Origin: an uncultured Bacillota bacterium
GTDB lineage: Bacteria > Bacillota_I > Bacilli_A > RFN20 > CAG-288
Assembly (NCBI GenBank): GCA_949300365.1
Contig: CASGEC010000005.1
Coordinates: forward strand, 1-64,000
Direction: 5' to 3'
DNA: 64,000 nucleotides
Shown: positions 26,364 to 35,694 of the stretch, piece after piece
Layout of the letters: every line of letters begins with the position of its first letter
Position numbering within the stretch: the first letter of the stretch is position 1
The notes under the pieces: model-generated
What the model was told of the DNA's origin: nothing
What the model saw: the letters and a program-made list of their open reading frames with translations, nothing else
Database searches by the model: none
Made by a program: the position numbers and the translations under genes

Positions 26364-27785
26364 TCAATCCTTCACAAAGAAATTCAGGGCATTTTCGAAA
26401 CTGATGTCCCGGACCATCTTCTCCAGGCGCTTCTCCTGGAAGGGATATTCCCCGTTCTCGACTGTCTTTCCGACAAGATCGCATAGGATGCGGCGGAAAT
26501 AGTCGTGCCTGGCATAGCTTAGAAAGCTTCTGGAATCCGTCAGCATGCCGACGAAGTGGGGAAGAAGCCCGTATTCGGCAAGGTCGCGCATCTGCCTTTC
26601 CATGCCTTTCTTGTGGTCGTTGAACCACCACGCGGCACCAAACTGGACCTTGGAGGGATAGGGTGCCTTCTGGAAGCATCCGATCAGGGAAAGGACAGTC
26701 TCATAGTCCCTACTATCCAATGGATAAATGATTGTCTTGTAGAGGGAATCCTCCTTTTCCAAGCCATCGAGGAAGGAAGAAAGCGGACGGATAAGACTGG
26801 AATCGGAGATGGCATCATATCCACTATCACAGCCGAGGGTTTCAAAAGCTCTCGTATTGAGGTTTCTTAAGGCCTTGAGGTGAAGCTGCATGACAAAATG
26901 ATGTCTCTTGCAGGCCTTGCCGAAGAAGAGAAGAAGGGAAGCCATGTAGATTCCTTTTTCCTTCTCCGTCAGCTTCTTTCCCATCATGGCCTTGAGGAAG
27001 GCATCCTCTTCCTCCTCCTTCGACGCCGGGACAAAAAGGAAGTCCTCGAAGGAGACATCAAAGGCCCGACAGCCGTTTTCCTGGAAGTAGGAGAGCCTTT
27101 CCTCCAATGCCCTCTTAAGATCCTCCATGCTTTCGATGGAATAGCCGACTGTTGCGCTGAGCATCTGGACCTTCCGCGGGAAATCCGGATGGTAGACCTT
27201 GAGGAAATCATCCGCCCGGAAGGCAGGAAGGACATGGACAGGGAAAGAAGGATCGTCCTTGAGAAGCTTATGATAGGAAAGGTCGGAAAGGGGATCGTCT
27301 GTCGTATAGAGCGTATGGACGTGGCTCATCAAAAGGAGCGTGCGGACGGAAAGGGAAGGAAGCTTTTCGTTCATCCTTTGATAGATATCCTCGGCATTGT
27401 CTTTTCCCAGAGGTTCCTCGATACCGAAGTACTTCTTCATCTCCAGATGGGACCAGTGGTAGAGCGGGTTGAGGAAGGCATTCTCAAGGGTGTCCGCCCA
27501 GGCGAGGAATTTCTCCTTCTTGGAGGCCTCTCCGGTGATGAGGTCTTCCTTGACGCCATGGGCGCGCATCAGACGCCACTTGTAGTGATCGCCAAAGGCC
27601 TTGCCGTTCCTCTTGTCGACAAGCCAGAGATCGGTGATGGAATCATAGACCCTGTCCTCATAGATCTCCTCGACGGGAAGATGGCAATGGAAGTCGAAAA
27701 CAGGAAGGCTCTCCGCCTGTCCATGGAAGAGATCTTTTGCCGTCTGATTCGTCAAGAGGAAGTCTCTGTCGTTGAAGGCTTTCAT
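26364..27785 (-). CDS. uxaC: Glucuronate (uronate) isomerase
   Basis: This 473-residue isomerase converts D-glucuronate to D-fructuronate (and galacturonate to tagaturonate). Family marks: PVFDFHCHLPVEEIYED near the N-terminus (His-X-His metal site), DHYKWRLMRAHGV, LNPLYHWSHLEM, HVLPAFRADDF and FVGMLTDSRSFLSYARHDYF at the C-terminus. Length is as expected. It starts four bases after uxuB on the same strand. No uxaA/uxaB for the galacturonate branch is present in the window. Confidence 0.93.
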   Translation of the reverse strand: MKAFNDRDFLLTNQTAKDLFHGQAESLPVFDFHCHLPVEEIYEDRVYDSITDLWLVDKRNGKAFGDHYKWRLMRAHGVKEDLITGEASKKEKFLAWADTLENAFLNPLYHWSHLEMKKYFGIEEPLGKDNAEDIYQRMNEKLPSLSVRTLLLMSHVHTLYTTDDPLSDLSYHKLLKDDPSFPVHVLPAFRADDFLKVYHPDFPRKVQMLSATVGYSIESMEDLKRALEERLSYFQENGCRAFDVSFEDFLFVPASKEEEEDAFLKAMMGKKLTEKEKGIYMASLLLFFGKACKRHHFVMQLHLKALRNLNTRAFETLGCDSGYDAISDSSLIRPLSSFLDGLEKEDSLYKTIIYPLDSRDYETVLSLIGCFQKAPYPSKVQFGAAWWFNDHKKGMERQMRDLAEYGLLPHFVGMLTDSRSFLSYARHDYFRRILCDLVGKTVENGEYPFQEKRLEKMVRDISFENALNFFVKD

Positions 27786-27788
27786 TTC

Positions 27789-28649
27789 CTAGACTCCCGA
27801 ATAGCTGGAGAATCCGCCATCGATCGGAAGGACGACACCGGTGATGAAGGAGCTCGCCGCATCGCTTAAAAGGAAGAGCGTCGCACCGACGAGTTCCTCG
27901 ACCTCGCCGAAACGGCCCATGGGCGTCGCGGCAATGATCTTTCCGGTACGGGGTGTCGGCGTGCCATCTTCATTCCACAGAAGGTTCTTGTTCTGTGCCG
28001 TGGAGAAGAAGCCAGGGGCGATGGCATTGACGCGGATACCGACCTTGGAGAAGTGGACGGCAAGCCACTTGGTGAAATTGCTGACGGCAGCCTTGGCTCC
28101 GGAATACGCCGGAATCTTCGTCAGTGGCGTGAAGGCGTTCATGCTGGAGATATTGAGGACACTGCATCCCTTCCTTCCCAGCATGTCCTTTGAAAACTCC
28201 TGCGTCGGAAGGAGGGTTCCCAGGAAGTTCAGGTTGAAGACAAAGGAAACGCCATTGGGATCCAAATCGAAGAAGGACTTGAGCTCCGGATTGTCGATAT
28301 CTCCTTCTTCGTAGTATTCCTTGTCGGTATTGGCCCTGGCATTGTTTCCGCCGGCACCATTGATCAGGATGTCGATCTTGCCAAGGTCCCTGTTGATGGC
28401 CTCGTGGGCCTTCTTGAGGCTTTCCGCATCCAGGACATTCGCCTCATAGCCATAGGCGACCTGACCCTCGTCCCGGATAGCCTTTGCGGTTCTCTCGGCG
28501 CTTTCAAGGCGCAGGTCCAAGACGGCGACCTTGGCTCCGGAAGCCGCCAAAGCCTGGCAGAGCATGGAGCAGATGACGCCTCCGCCACCGGTCACGGCAA
28601 CGACCTTCCCGTCGAACGTCACGCCCAAGGGCAAATCTTCGAATCTCAT
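27789..28649 (-). CDS. uxuB: D-mannonate (fructuronate) oxidoreductase, SDR type
   Basis: This 286-residue short-chain dehydrogenase reduces fructuronate to mannonate. The NAD(P) site is VVAVTGGGGVICSML (about 16-30), NGAGG at 97-101, the catalytic Ser in NISSMNAF and Tyr182-XXX-Lys186 in AYSGAKAAVS. It belongs to the SDR form of mannonate oxidoreductase common in Firmicutes, not the long-chain UxuB of E. coli. The context between uxuA and uxaC supports the assignment. The start overlaps the uxuA stop (ATGA) and has AAGGAGG. Confidence 0.85.
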   Translation of the reverse strand: MRFEDLPLGVTFDGKVVAVTGGGGVICSMLCQALAASGAKVAVLDLRLESAERTAKAIRDEGQVAYGYEANVLDAESLKKAHEAINRDLGKIDILINGAGGNNARANTDKEYYEEGDIDNPELKSFFDLDPNGVSFVFNLNFLGTLLPTQEFSKDMLGRKGCSVLNISSMNAFTPLTKIPAYSGAKAAVSNFTKWLAVHFSKVGIRVNAIAPGFFSTAQNKNLLWNEDGTPTPRTGKIIAATPMGRFGEVEELVGATLFLLSDAASSFITGVVLPIDGGFSSYSGV

Positions 28650-29698
28650 AGAAGCCTCCTTTTTCTTTTCTCGGCCATTTCGAACAACCCATTCAGATAG
28701 CAGGCACCTAAGGCCCTGTCATAAAGACCATAGCCCGGCTTTTCATCCTCGCCGAAGACGTTCCTTCCATGATCGGGCCTCACATAGCCGTCAAAGCCAT
28801 TCTCGACAAGTGCCGTGACGATACGCGCCATGTCCAAGGAACCGCCTTCGCTAAGATGGCCCGCCTCGACGAAGGAATCCGCATCGCCGAGATAACGGAC
28901 ATTGCGCAGATGGGCAAAGTGGATGCGCCCTTCCTTGGCATACTTTCCGGCCATATGGACCAGATCGTTCTTCCGTGAGGCACCAAAGGAGCCCGTGCAC
29001 AATGTCAATCCGTTTCTTGTACTGGGAACGGCGGCAAAGAGCCTATCGAGATCCTCTTCGTTGGAGATGATGCGCGGAAGGGAGAAGACATCCCACGGCG
29101 GATCGTCCGGATGGATAGCCATGTTGACGTGGCATTCCTCACAAACGGGAATGATCTTGTTAAGGAAATAGACAAGGTTTTCAAAGAGCATTTCATGGCT
29201 GATCGTGGAATAGGCCTTCAATAGCGACTGCAATTCTTCCTGGGAATAGCTTTCATCCCATCCGGGAAGGTGCAGATTATGGGGATCGACCTTGAGGAAA
29301 TCTTCATGGAGATAAGCCAAGGATGTCGAACCATCTTCATTCTTATAATGCATGGTGGTTCTCAACCAATCGAAGACGGGCATGAAGTTGTAGCAGATGC
29401 ACTTCACGCCATACTTGGCGACAAGACGGATATTGTGGATATAGTTCTGGATGTGCTCATCGCGCATCTTCGTTCCGAGCTTGATATCCTCGGAGACCGG
29501 AATGGATTCGATGACTTCCATCGCCAGTCCGGCTTGGTCGCAAAGTTCCTTCTGCCTTTTCAGGGACTCTTCCTTCCAGGCCATGCCTGGCTTGGTGTCG
29601 TAAAGAGCCGTGACGACGCCCGTCATGCCGGGAATCTGTCGAATGTACGCTAAGGGAATGCTGTCCTTCTCCCCATACCAGCGGAATGTCAGCTTCAT
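28646..29698 (-). CDS. uxuA: D-mannonate dehydratase
   Basis: This 350-residue enzyme dehydrates mannonate to 2-keto-3-deoxygluconate. It begins MKLTFRWYGEKDSIPLAYIR and has GVVTALYD, NYIHNIRLVAKYGVKCICYN, MAIHPDDPPW (metal ligands), LCTGSFGA and HFAHLRNVRY, all typical. The start at 29698 is picked because AAGGAG lies 8 bases upstream; the longer frame to 29794 crosses the promoter. It is the first gene of the operon uxuA-uxuB-uxaC-kdgA-kdgK. Confidence 0.93.
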   Translation of the reverse strand: MKLTFRWYGEKDSIPLAYIRQIPGMTGVVTALYDTKPGMAWKEESLKRQKELCDQAGLAMEVIESIPVSEDIKLGTKMRDEHIQNYIHNIRLVAKYGVKCICYNFMPVFDWLRTTMHYKNEDGSTSLAYLHEDFLKVDPHNLHLPGWDESYSQEELQSLLKAYSTISHEMLFENLVYFLNKIIPVCEECHVNMAIHPDDPPWDVFSLPRIISNEEDLDRLFAAVPSTRNGLTLCTGSFGASRKNDLVHMAGKYAKEGRIHFAHLRNVRYLGDADSFVEAGHLSEGGSLDMARIVTALVENGFDGYVRPDHGRNVFGEDEKPGYGLYDRALGACYLNGLFEMAEKRKRRLL

Positions 29699-29738
29699 CG
29701 TGGAACTCCTTTTCGATACGTCTCGTCTTACTGCCTTC

Positions 29739-29796
29739 ATTATAGAAAGGGCTACCAGCAAATGAATTGCAATTTTATCTAATTTTGCTTGCAAAT
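29739..29796. promoter_or_regulatory. Divergent promoter/operator region uxuA-araC
   Basis: The uxuA -10 is TATAAT on the minus strand (29744-29739) with no good -35, as expected for an activated promoter. Just upstream are two TTGCAA-containing arms (29766-29771 and 29789-29794), candidate sites for the AraC regulator encoded divergently. Confidence 0.5.
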
Positions 29797-29816
29797 CAAT
29801 TTCTCCACTTTATAAT
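29789..29816 (+). promoter_or_regulatory. Promoter of the araC-type regulator gene
   Basis: TTGCAA (29789-29794), 16-base spacer, TATAAT (29811-29816), 24 bases before the ATG at 29841. Confidence 0.6.
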
Positions 29817-29840
29817 CAAAATAGGAATCATCGAATCAAT

Positions 29841-30626
29841 ATGTTTAGTTTTGTTTATAAAGACATCGACTTTACCCACAAGTTGGACAACTCGACCACG
29901 CCCAGCGAAAACTTCGAGAGGCACATGCACTATTTCAATGAGATCCTCTATTTCGTCAAGGGCGACGTCGTCTACCACGTGGAGTCGGAAAGCCGACAGC
30001 TCCAGCCGGGAAACATCGTCCTCATCCCGAGCGGAAAGTATCATTTTGCCGTCTGCAACCTCCAGGTCCCCTATGAAAGATACGTCCTCAAGTTCCCGGA
30101 CACGATCCTTCCCCCGTTCCTGACAGAGAGGATCCACAAGCTCTATTCCTTCCATACGGATACGATGAAGTTCTTCCTCAACTTCAATAGCCTGGATGAC
30201 TATGTCCAGCAGTTCCAGGACCAGGACGAGGTCTATGCGCTCTTCCTTTCGGAACTGATCAAGCTCCTTGTCCTCCTTTCCAAGGAGAGCAGCAACGTTC
30301 CTCCGACGACAAGGCAGAACGACATCATCCGCTCCATCATCGACTATATCGATTCCCATCTCCAGGAAAGCATCTCCTTGGAGACCCTTTGCGACCACTT
30401 CCATTTCTCCAAGTCCTACCTCTCCAATTGCTTCAAGAAGAACATGAAGACACCCATCATGCAATACGTCCGTTCCAAGAAGATCATCGCCGCCCACCAC
30501 ATGATCCTCAGCGGCGTCAAGAAAACCGTCGCGGCCGACTATTTCGGCTTCGACAACTATTCGACCTTCTATCGCGAATACACGAAAATCATCGGTATCG
30601 GAAAGAAGCGCAAGGAATCCGCATAA
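29841..30626 (+). CDS. AraC-family transcriptional regulator
   Basis: The 261 residues have an N-terminal cupin sensor (HYFNEILYFVKGDVVYHVES, LQPGNIVLIPSGKYHFAV). The C-terminal AraC double helix-turn-helix starts about residue 165 (IIDYIDSHLQESISLETLCD) and includes HFSKSYLSNCFKKNMK and the FGFDNYSTFYREYTKI signature. It is divergent from uxuA and upstream of the GH2 gene. I infer that it activates the uronate operon, and perhaps the GH2 gene, in response to a sugar acid or glycoside. Confidence 0.88.
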   Translation: MFSFVYKDIDFTHKLDNSTTPSENFERHMHYFNEILYFVKGDVVYHVESESRQLQPGNIVLIPSGKYHFAVCNLQVPYERYVLKFPDTILPPFLTERIHKLYSFHTDTMKFFLNFNSLDDYVQQFQDQDEVYALFLSELIKLLVLLSKESSNVPPTTRQNDIIRSIIDYIDSHLQESISLETLCDHFHFSKSYLSNCFKKNMKTPIMQYVRSKKIIAAHHMILSGVKKTVAADYFGFDNYSTFYREYTKIIGIGKKRKESA

Positions 30627-30655
30627 TCCTTTTTGCAAGAACTTTGTGACTTTAT

Positions 30656-30669
30656 TGCAATCGCTTACA
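30656..30669 (+). promoter_or_regulatory. CcpA-type cre box upstream of the GH2 gene
   Basis: TGCAATCGCTTACA matches TGNAANCGNWNNCW. It lies about 15 bases upstream of the TAGAAT -10 (30684-30689), so it would block promoter access when a preferred sugar is present. Confidence 0.65.
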
Positions 30670-30711
30670 TTTTCTGCCTCCCTTAGAATAAAGAGGTAAG
30701 GAGACTTTCGT

Positions 30712-32640
30712 ATGCGTAAGGTAACGAACATCAATGCCGATTGGATCTTCGTCGATCCCAAAACCCAGAAAGCGGAAAACGTCACCCTTCCCCACACCTG
30801 GAACGCCCTTGACGGCCAGGACGGCGGCGGGGACTACTATCGCGGGGAAGCCGTCTACTTCCACAGCTTCTCCTGCCCCGAGATGAAGGAAGGAGAGAGG
30901 CTCTATGTCGAATTCAAGGGCGTCAATTCCTCCTGTCGGGTCATCCTCAACGAACAGGAAGTCGGCAAGCACGATGGCGGATATTCCACTTTCCGCATCG
31001 ATCTCACAAGTGGCCTGAAAAAGGAAAACGTCCTCAAGGTCCTCGTCGACAACAGGGAAAACGACAGGGTCTATCCCCAGAAGGCGGACTTCACCTTCTA
31101 CGGTGGCATCTATCGTGACGTCAACTTGATCCAGGTTCCCAAGGACCACTTCGACCTCGACTACTTCGGAAGCAAGGGACTGAAGGTCGATGCCACTCCA
31201 AAAGACGGCAAGGGAGAAGTCACAGTCCACGCCTTCACGAAAAGCGACAAGAAAGTCGAAATCACGATCCAGGATCAGGAAGGAAACAAGGTCCTTTCCC
31301 TCAAGAACAGCGAAACGGGAACAATCGACAATGTCCACCTCTGGGACGGAAGGAAGGATCCCTATCTCTATATAGCCATCGCACGCCTATTGGATGAGGA
31401 TGGCAGTGTCCTTGATGCGGTTTCCACTCGCTTTGGATTCCGTACCTTTTCCTTCGATAGCAAGAGAGGTTTCTTCCTCAATGGAAGGCCTTATCCCCTG
31501 CACGGCGTCTCTAGGCACCAGGACCGCCTTGGAAAGGGAAATGCCATCTCCAGGAAAGACCACATCCAGGACATGGAACTGATCGAGGAAGTCGGCGCCA
31601 ACACGATCCGCCTTGCCCATTACCAGCACGACGATTTCTTCTATGATCTCTGCGATGAGAAGGGCATGATCGTCTGGGCGGAAATCCCCTATATCTCCAA
31701 GCACCTTCAAAACGGGGACGAGAACGCCATCCAGCAGATGAAGGAACTGGTCTATCAGCAGTACAACCACCCCGCCATCGTCGTCTGGGGCGTCTCCAAC
31801 GAAATCACGATGGTCAACAAGAACCGCAAGGCGATGCTTGCTCTCCACCACCGCCTCAATGACATGCTCCACAAGATCGATCCCGCAAGGAAGACGACCC
31901 TTGCCTGCTATGCCATGTGCACGCCCTTTGACAAGACCGCCCATCTCACCGACATCGTCTCCTGGAATCTCTATCTCGGCTGGTATGTTCCCTTCTTCTT
32001 CCTCAACGACCTCTGGATTTCCTTCTTCCACTTCCTCTATCCCAAGAGAGTCCTTGGCTATTCCGAATACGGCGCCGAAGGCATGCCAAACCTCCACTCC
32101 CCCAAGCCGAAGCGCTTCGACAACACGGAAGAGTACCAGTGTCTCTATCACGAGCATCTTCTGGAATGCTTCAAGAGGCATCCCTACCTTTGGGCCACCC
32201 ACGTCTGGAACATGTTCGACTTCGGTTCGGACGGAAGGGACCAGGGAGGCGATCCCGGAAAGAACCACAAGGGCCTTGTCACCTTCGACAGAGCCATCAA
32301 GAAAGACGCCTTCTATCTCTACAAGGCCTTCTGGAGCGATGAGAAGTTCCTCCATCTCTGCGGCAAGCGTTACGTCAACCGCCACGAAAGAAAGACGGAG
32401 ATCAAGGTCTACACCACCCTTGGTCAGGTCACCCTCTTCCATGACGGCAAGAAGGTCGAAACCAAAACCGGGGACAAGATCATCGCCTTCCATCTTCCCC
32501 TCCATGAAGGCAAAAACGAAATTGCAGTCTCTTCCGGAGACTTCAGGGAAGAGATGACCATCAACAAAGTGGCTGTTCCCGACGATTCCTACAAGGTCCA
32601 CAGCGGAAACAGCATGAGCTGGGAGAAGAAGAAAAAGTAA
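30712..32640 (+). CDS. GH2 glycosidase (beta-galactosidase/beta-glucuronidase type)
   Basis: This 642-residue intracellular enzyme has no signal peptide. The jelly-roll domain (about 1-140, HTWNALDGQDGGGDYYRG, FYGGIYRDVNLI), Ig-like domain (about 140-245) and TIM barrel follow in order. The acid/base is Glu364 in GVSNEITM and the nucleophile Glu452 in YSEYGAEG. PGKNHKGLVTFDR near residue 525 contains an N-X-K as in beta-glucuronidases, but related beta-galactosidases share it. Next to hexuronate genes a glucuronidase is attractive yet not proven. AAGGAG lies at 30698-30703. Confidence 0.88.
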   Translation: MRKVTNINADWIFVDPKTQKAENVTLPHTWNALDGQDGGGDYYRGEAVYFHSFSCPEMKEGERLYVEFKGVNSSCRVILNEQEVGKHDGGYSTFRIDLTSGLKKENVLKVLVDNRENDRVYPQKADFTFYGGIYRDVNLIQVPKDHFDLDYFGSKGLKVDATPKDGKGEVTVHAFTKSDKKVEITIQDQEGNKVLSLKNSETGTIDNVHLWDGRKDPYLYIAIARLLDEDGSVLDAVSTRFGFRTFSFDSKRGFFLNGRPYPLHGVSRHQDRLGKGNAISRKDHIQDMELIEEVGANTIRLAHYQHDDFFYDLCDEKGMIVWAEIPYISKHLQNGDENAIQQMKELVYQQYNHPAIVVWGVSNEITMVNKNRKAMLALHHRLNDMLHKIDPARKTTLACYAMCTPFDKTAHLTDIVSWNLYLGWYVPFFFLNDLWISFFHFLYPKRVLGYSEYGAEGMPNLHSPKPKRFDNTEEYQCLYHEHLLECFKRHPYLWATHVWNMFDFGSDGRDQGGDPGKNHKGLVTFDRAIKKDAFYLYKAFWSDEKFLHLCGKRYVNRHERKTEIKVYTTLGQVTLFHDGKKVETKTGDKIIAFHLPLHEGKNEIAVSSGDFREEMTINKVAVPDDSYKVHSGNSMSWEKKKK

Positions 32641-32659
32641 GGCAAAGGAAAAAAGTCAG

Positions 32660-32686
32660 GCTACCGGAAACGGTAGCTTTTCTTTT
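32660..32686 (+). terminator. Terminator after the GH2 gene
   Basis: Perfect stem GCTACCG (32660-32666), GAAA loop, CGGTAGC (32671-32677), then TTTTCTTTT. An A-rich flank on the other side makes it usable by the convergent operon as well. Confidence 0.88.
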
Positions 32687-32699
32687 GGGTTCTCTTTCC

Positions 32700-34355
32700 T
32701 TACAGGGGCATGTCCTTCTGAAGCATCTTTGTAAGGGCCTTCCGGCAAAGGTGGAAGAAAAGGAAGGCAAGGCCAGCATGGAGGAAGAAAGAAAGAAGAG
32801 GGCCAACGAAGAGATAGTCGGGAAGATAAAGGGAGACGATGGCAACAAGAAGGATGGAGGGAACGGGAGCAAAGAAGAGGACAAGGGAAACAAGCCTGGG
32901 ACCCCAGCCCCGATGCAGGATTTCCATGCTGCTATCAAAGGAGAAGACAGCAAAGCGAATACCAAAAAGAAGGCTCACAAGGTTGGATAGGGTGGCATAG
33001 GCAAGAAGGCAGAGAAGCGAGACAAGGATTTCCGCAATGCCGATATGCTGAAGGATCGAGAAAGTCAGCATCATCACAAAGCCGACAATGGTAGAGAAGA
33101 CACTTCCCAAAAAGATCTTGGCAAGAAGATAGGTGTTCCGATTGAAAGGATAGGTCTTCAAAAGCAGAATCGACTGCCCTTCCAAGGAAACGGAGGCAAA
33201 GGTGAAATAGGGCTGGAAGATAGACGTCATGACCATCGCAAAAAGGAAGAGGAAGACAAGGTTCTCCGGAAAGGCACCACCCGAATCCAAGGACAGGACC
33301 ACGGGAATGATGATGACCAGGCTGACGATGAAGGAGACGGAACCGACAAGGGAAGAGACAAAGAGAGAGCCGTGGTTGCGATAGTTATCGATTTCCCTCT
33401 TGATCTGGAACAGAAGGGGATGCCGATAGGAAAGAAGGAAGGACCTTTCCGTCTTTTCAAAGATCCCGACTTCATCCTTTTTCTTTCTCTTCTTCCTTCC
33501 CCGGTAGACAAGGCTTGGGCGATAGAACCGGTTGCCGACAAAAACGGCAAGGGAAACAGAGAGAAGGGCGATAAGAAGGACAAGGAAGAAGAAAAGAAGG
33601 GAGATGCCGTTTCCCACCAAAAGAGAACGGCAGGGAAGATAGGAAATCCAGTTGAGGAAGAAGAAGGTATCGTACATGTTTTCGATCGAACTCGCGATGG
33701 CCTCTGTCGTCTCGCCAACAGGCTGAAGGAAACCGATGAGGAAAAGACCGACCATCGCTATCAGGGAAAAGACGGTCGATAGGATGGAAGGCACTCTCCC
33801 CTCCTTCCTTATCCGGAAGACAAAGAAGAAGAAGGCGACGAACATAAAGGCAAGGGAGCTGATGGAAAAGGCGCTAAAGAGAGAAACAAGGACGGCGAGG
33901 AAAACGGAAACCGGAGGCAAGGAGGAAAGGATGCTTCCTCCAATCATCAAAGCCAGCAAAGGTAGAATGGTATAAAGGAAGCAACGGAACAAGGCAAGGA
34001 CATATCTTGCCATAAACAGCCTTCCTCCTTTTATCGGAAGTGGAAGGAAGACATCATCCCAGCAGGAGAAGAAGACCGTCACGCTGTTGCAGCATCCCAT
34101 GAAGAAGCCATAGAAGAGGAAGGACGCGACAAGGCACTGGGTATAGGTAAAAAGAGCATCATTTGGAACACCGGCATCCCGAAAGGCAAGGATGTTAAAA
34201 AGCGGCCTTGCAGCAAAGACAAGGATAAGGACGGCAGCCGCAAAGACAAGGGGAAGAAGGGATGAGCGTGAGACAACGGTCTTTCCTTTCTTTTGCCGCA
34301 CTCGGACGGCGGAATTGGAAGAAATCGCCTTTACAAGAAGGAAGAAGTCTTTCAT
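32700..34355 (-). CDS. ABC-2 type transporter permease
   Basis: This 551-residue integral membrane protein has about 12 predicted spans and a basic cytoplasmic loop in the middle (SLVYRGRKKRKKKDEVG, about 285). The start overlaps the ATPase stop by four bases (ATGA), so it is the membrane partner of the ATPase at 34352-35074. The pair resembles bacterial ABC exporters of unknown substrate. The ATG start is well placed; the protein has a high Lys/Arg bias at loop ends, as expected for inside-positive topology. Confidence 0.8.
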   Translation of the reverse strand: MKDFFLLVKAISSNSAVRVRQKKGKTVVSRSSLLPLVFAAAVLILVFAARPLFNILAFRDAGVPNDALFTYTQCLVASFLFYGFFMGCCNSVTVFFSCWDDVFLPLPIKGGRLFMARYVLALFRCFLYTILPLLALMIGGSILSSLPPVSVFLAVLVSLFSAFSISSLAFMFVAFFFFVFRIRKEGRVPSILSTVFSLIAMVGLFLIGFLQPVGETTEAIASSIENMYDTFFFLNWISYLPCRSLLVGNGISLLFFFLVLLIALLSVSLAVFVGNRFYRPSLVYRGRKKRKKKDEVGIFEKTERSFLLSYRHPLLFQIKREIDNYRNHGSLFVSSLVGSVSFIVSLVIIIPVVLSLDSGGAFPENLVFLFLFAMVMTSIFQPYFTFASVSLEGQSILLLKTYPFNRNTYLLAKIFLGSVFSTIVGFVMMLTFSILQHIGIAEILVSLLCLLAYATLSNLVSLLFGIRFAVFSFDSSMEILHRGWGPRLVSLVLFFAPVPSILLVAIVSLYLPDYLFVGPLLSFFLHAGLAFLFFHLCRKALTKMLQKDMPL

Positions 34356-35074
34356 TTTCTCGTCAGCTCAAGGAAAAGCGTCTCCAAAGAGCTGTTTTCC
34401 TCCTGGCGCATCGCCCTCAGCTCGGACAAGGTACCGGAAAAGAGAAGCTTTCCCTTGTCGATGATGCCGATATGGGTGCAAAGCTTTTCGGCGACATCCA
34501 AGACATGCGTGGAAATAAGGACGCACTTTCCTTTCATGACGTGTTCCATCATGATGGTCTTGATGACATAGGCCGACTCCGGATCCAGGCCCGTCAAAGG
34601 CTCATCCAGGATAAAGGCATCCGGATCATGGAGAAGCGCCCCGAGAAGGAAGATCTTCTGCCGCATGCCATGGGAATAGGTGACGATGTATTCATCAAGG
34701 TTCTTGGCGATGTTGAGCTTCTCCGAAAGCGCCTTTGTCCTCTCCAGAGCCGTCGTGCGATCCCCCTTGAAGATCGAGGCGATGAAGGCAAGATAGTCCC
34801 TCCCTTTCATGCCGAGGAACATATCCGGACTGTCGGGAACGAATCCGATCTTGGCCTTTGCCTTTTCGGGATCCTCTCTCATGGAGATGTCGGCATAGTA
34901 GACATTTCCGCTATCCGGAAGAAGAATGCCTGTCATCATCTTCAAGGTCGTTGATTTTCCAGCCCCGTTTGAGCCAAGAAGGCCATAGATGGCCCCATTG
35001 GGCACCTCAAGGTCGAGATTGTCGACAGCGACGAAATCGCCGAAGCGCTTCGTCAGCCCCTGGATTCTTATCAC
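34352..35074 (-). CDS. ABC transporter ATP-binding protein
   Basis: The 240-residue ATPase has Walker [12 protein letters not shown] at about 33-43, a Q-loop in [10 protein letters not shown], a divergent signature YSHGMRQKI in place of LSGGQ, Walker [14 protein letters not shown] and H-loop STHVLD. It is of the CcmA/BcrA-type exporter class. It works with the permease encoded directly downstream (4-bp overlap), and overlaps the acetyltransferase gene upstream in the same way. Confidence 0.9.
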   Translation of the reverse strand: MIRIQGLTKRFGDFVAVDNLDLEVPNGAIYGLLGSNGAGKSTTLKMMTGILLPDSGNVYYADISMREDPEKAKAKIGFVPDSPDMFLGMKGRDYLAFIASIFKGDRTTALERTKALSEKLNIAKNLDEYIVTYSHGMRQKIFLLGALLHDPDAFILDEPLTGLDPESAYVIKTIMMEHVMKGKCVLISTHVLDVAEKLCTHIGIIDKGKLLFSGTLSELRAMRQEENSSLETLFLELTRK

Positions 35075-35694
35075 TCGAAAAGATCCTTCCTATCCTTTAT
35101 GGCGTCTTTCGTCTCATCCAGCGTCCGAATGACACGGCAGGGATTTCCACATGCAAGGCTATGGGGAGGAATCGACCGCGTGACAACACTTCCCGCGCCG
35201 ATGATGGAGCCTTCACCGATGGTGACGCCACCGCAGATGACAACACTGCCGGCAATCCAGCAGTTCTTCTCGATGACAATCGGCTTGGCGTATTCCTGAT
35301 CCGTCAAGACGCCATCCTTGCGGACATAACAGTTTCTCTCGGAGGGAAGGAAGGGGTGCATAGGGGGTATAGAGGGAGACATTCGGGCCGACAAAGACAT
35401 CATCGCCGATCGTGACCGGGGCGCAATCAAGGACCGTGAAATTGAAGTTGGCAAAGAAGTTCTTTCCAAGTCTGGTATTGCAGCCATAGTCAAAATAGAT
35501 CGGTCCAAGAAGCGTGGCGGAAGGATCCCAACAAGGAAGGAAAGGATTCTTCTTCTTTCCTCTGCCATATGCTCATCCGTGGCATTGTATTGCCGAGAAA
35601 GGATATGGGCCCTTTCCCTCTTCATGACGAGGCCGCTCTCGTTAGGGTCATAGATCATCCCGGCCTTCATTTTCTCTTCTTCTGTCATGTTCAT
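35071..35694 (-). pseudogene. maa: Maltose-type O-acetyltransferase with two compensating frameshifts
   Basis: The ends of this frame are clear left-handed beta-helix acetyltransferase sequence: [20 protein letters not shown] at the start and [20 protein letters not shown] at the end. The middle (about residues 58-117) is Ser/Arg/Pro-rich nonsense. Another minus frame in the same bases reads [20 protein letters not shown], then [20 protein letters not shown] and GPNVSLYTP, which is the missing family core. A one-base loss near 35520-35550 and one extra C in the C-run at 35363-35367 restore a full protein. So it is either a recent pseudogene or two assembly errors. It lies inside an operon with 4-bp overlaps on both sides. 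Confidence 0.75.

Noticed and set aside
31387..32601. 404-codon minus-strand frame opposite the GH2 gene
   Set aside because: The plus strand has an intact GH2 catalytic domain with both Glu residues; the antisense frame has no start signal.
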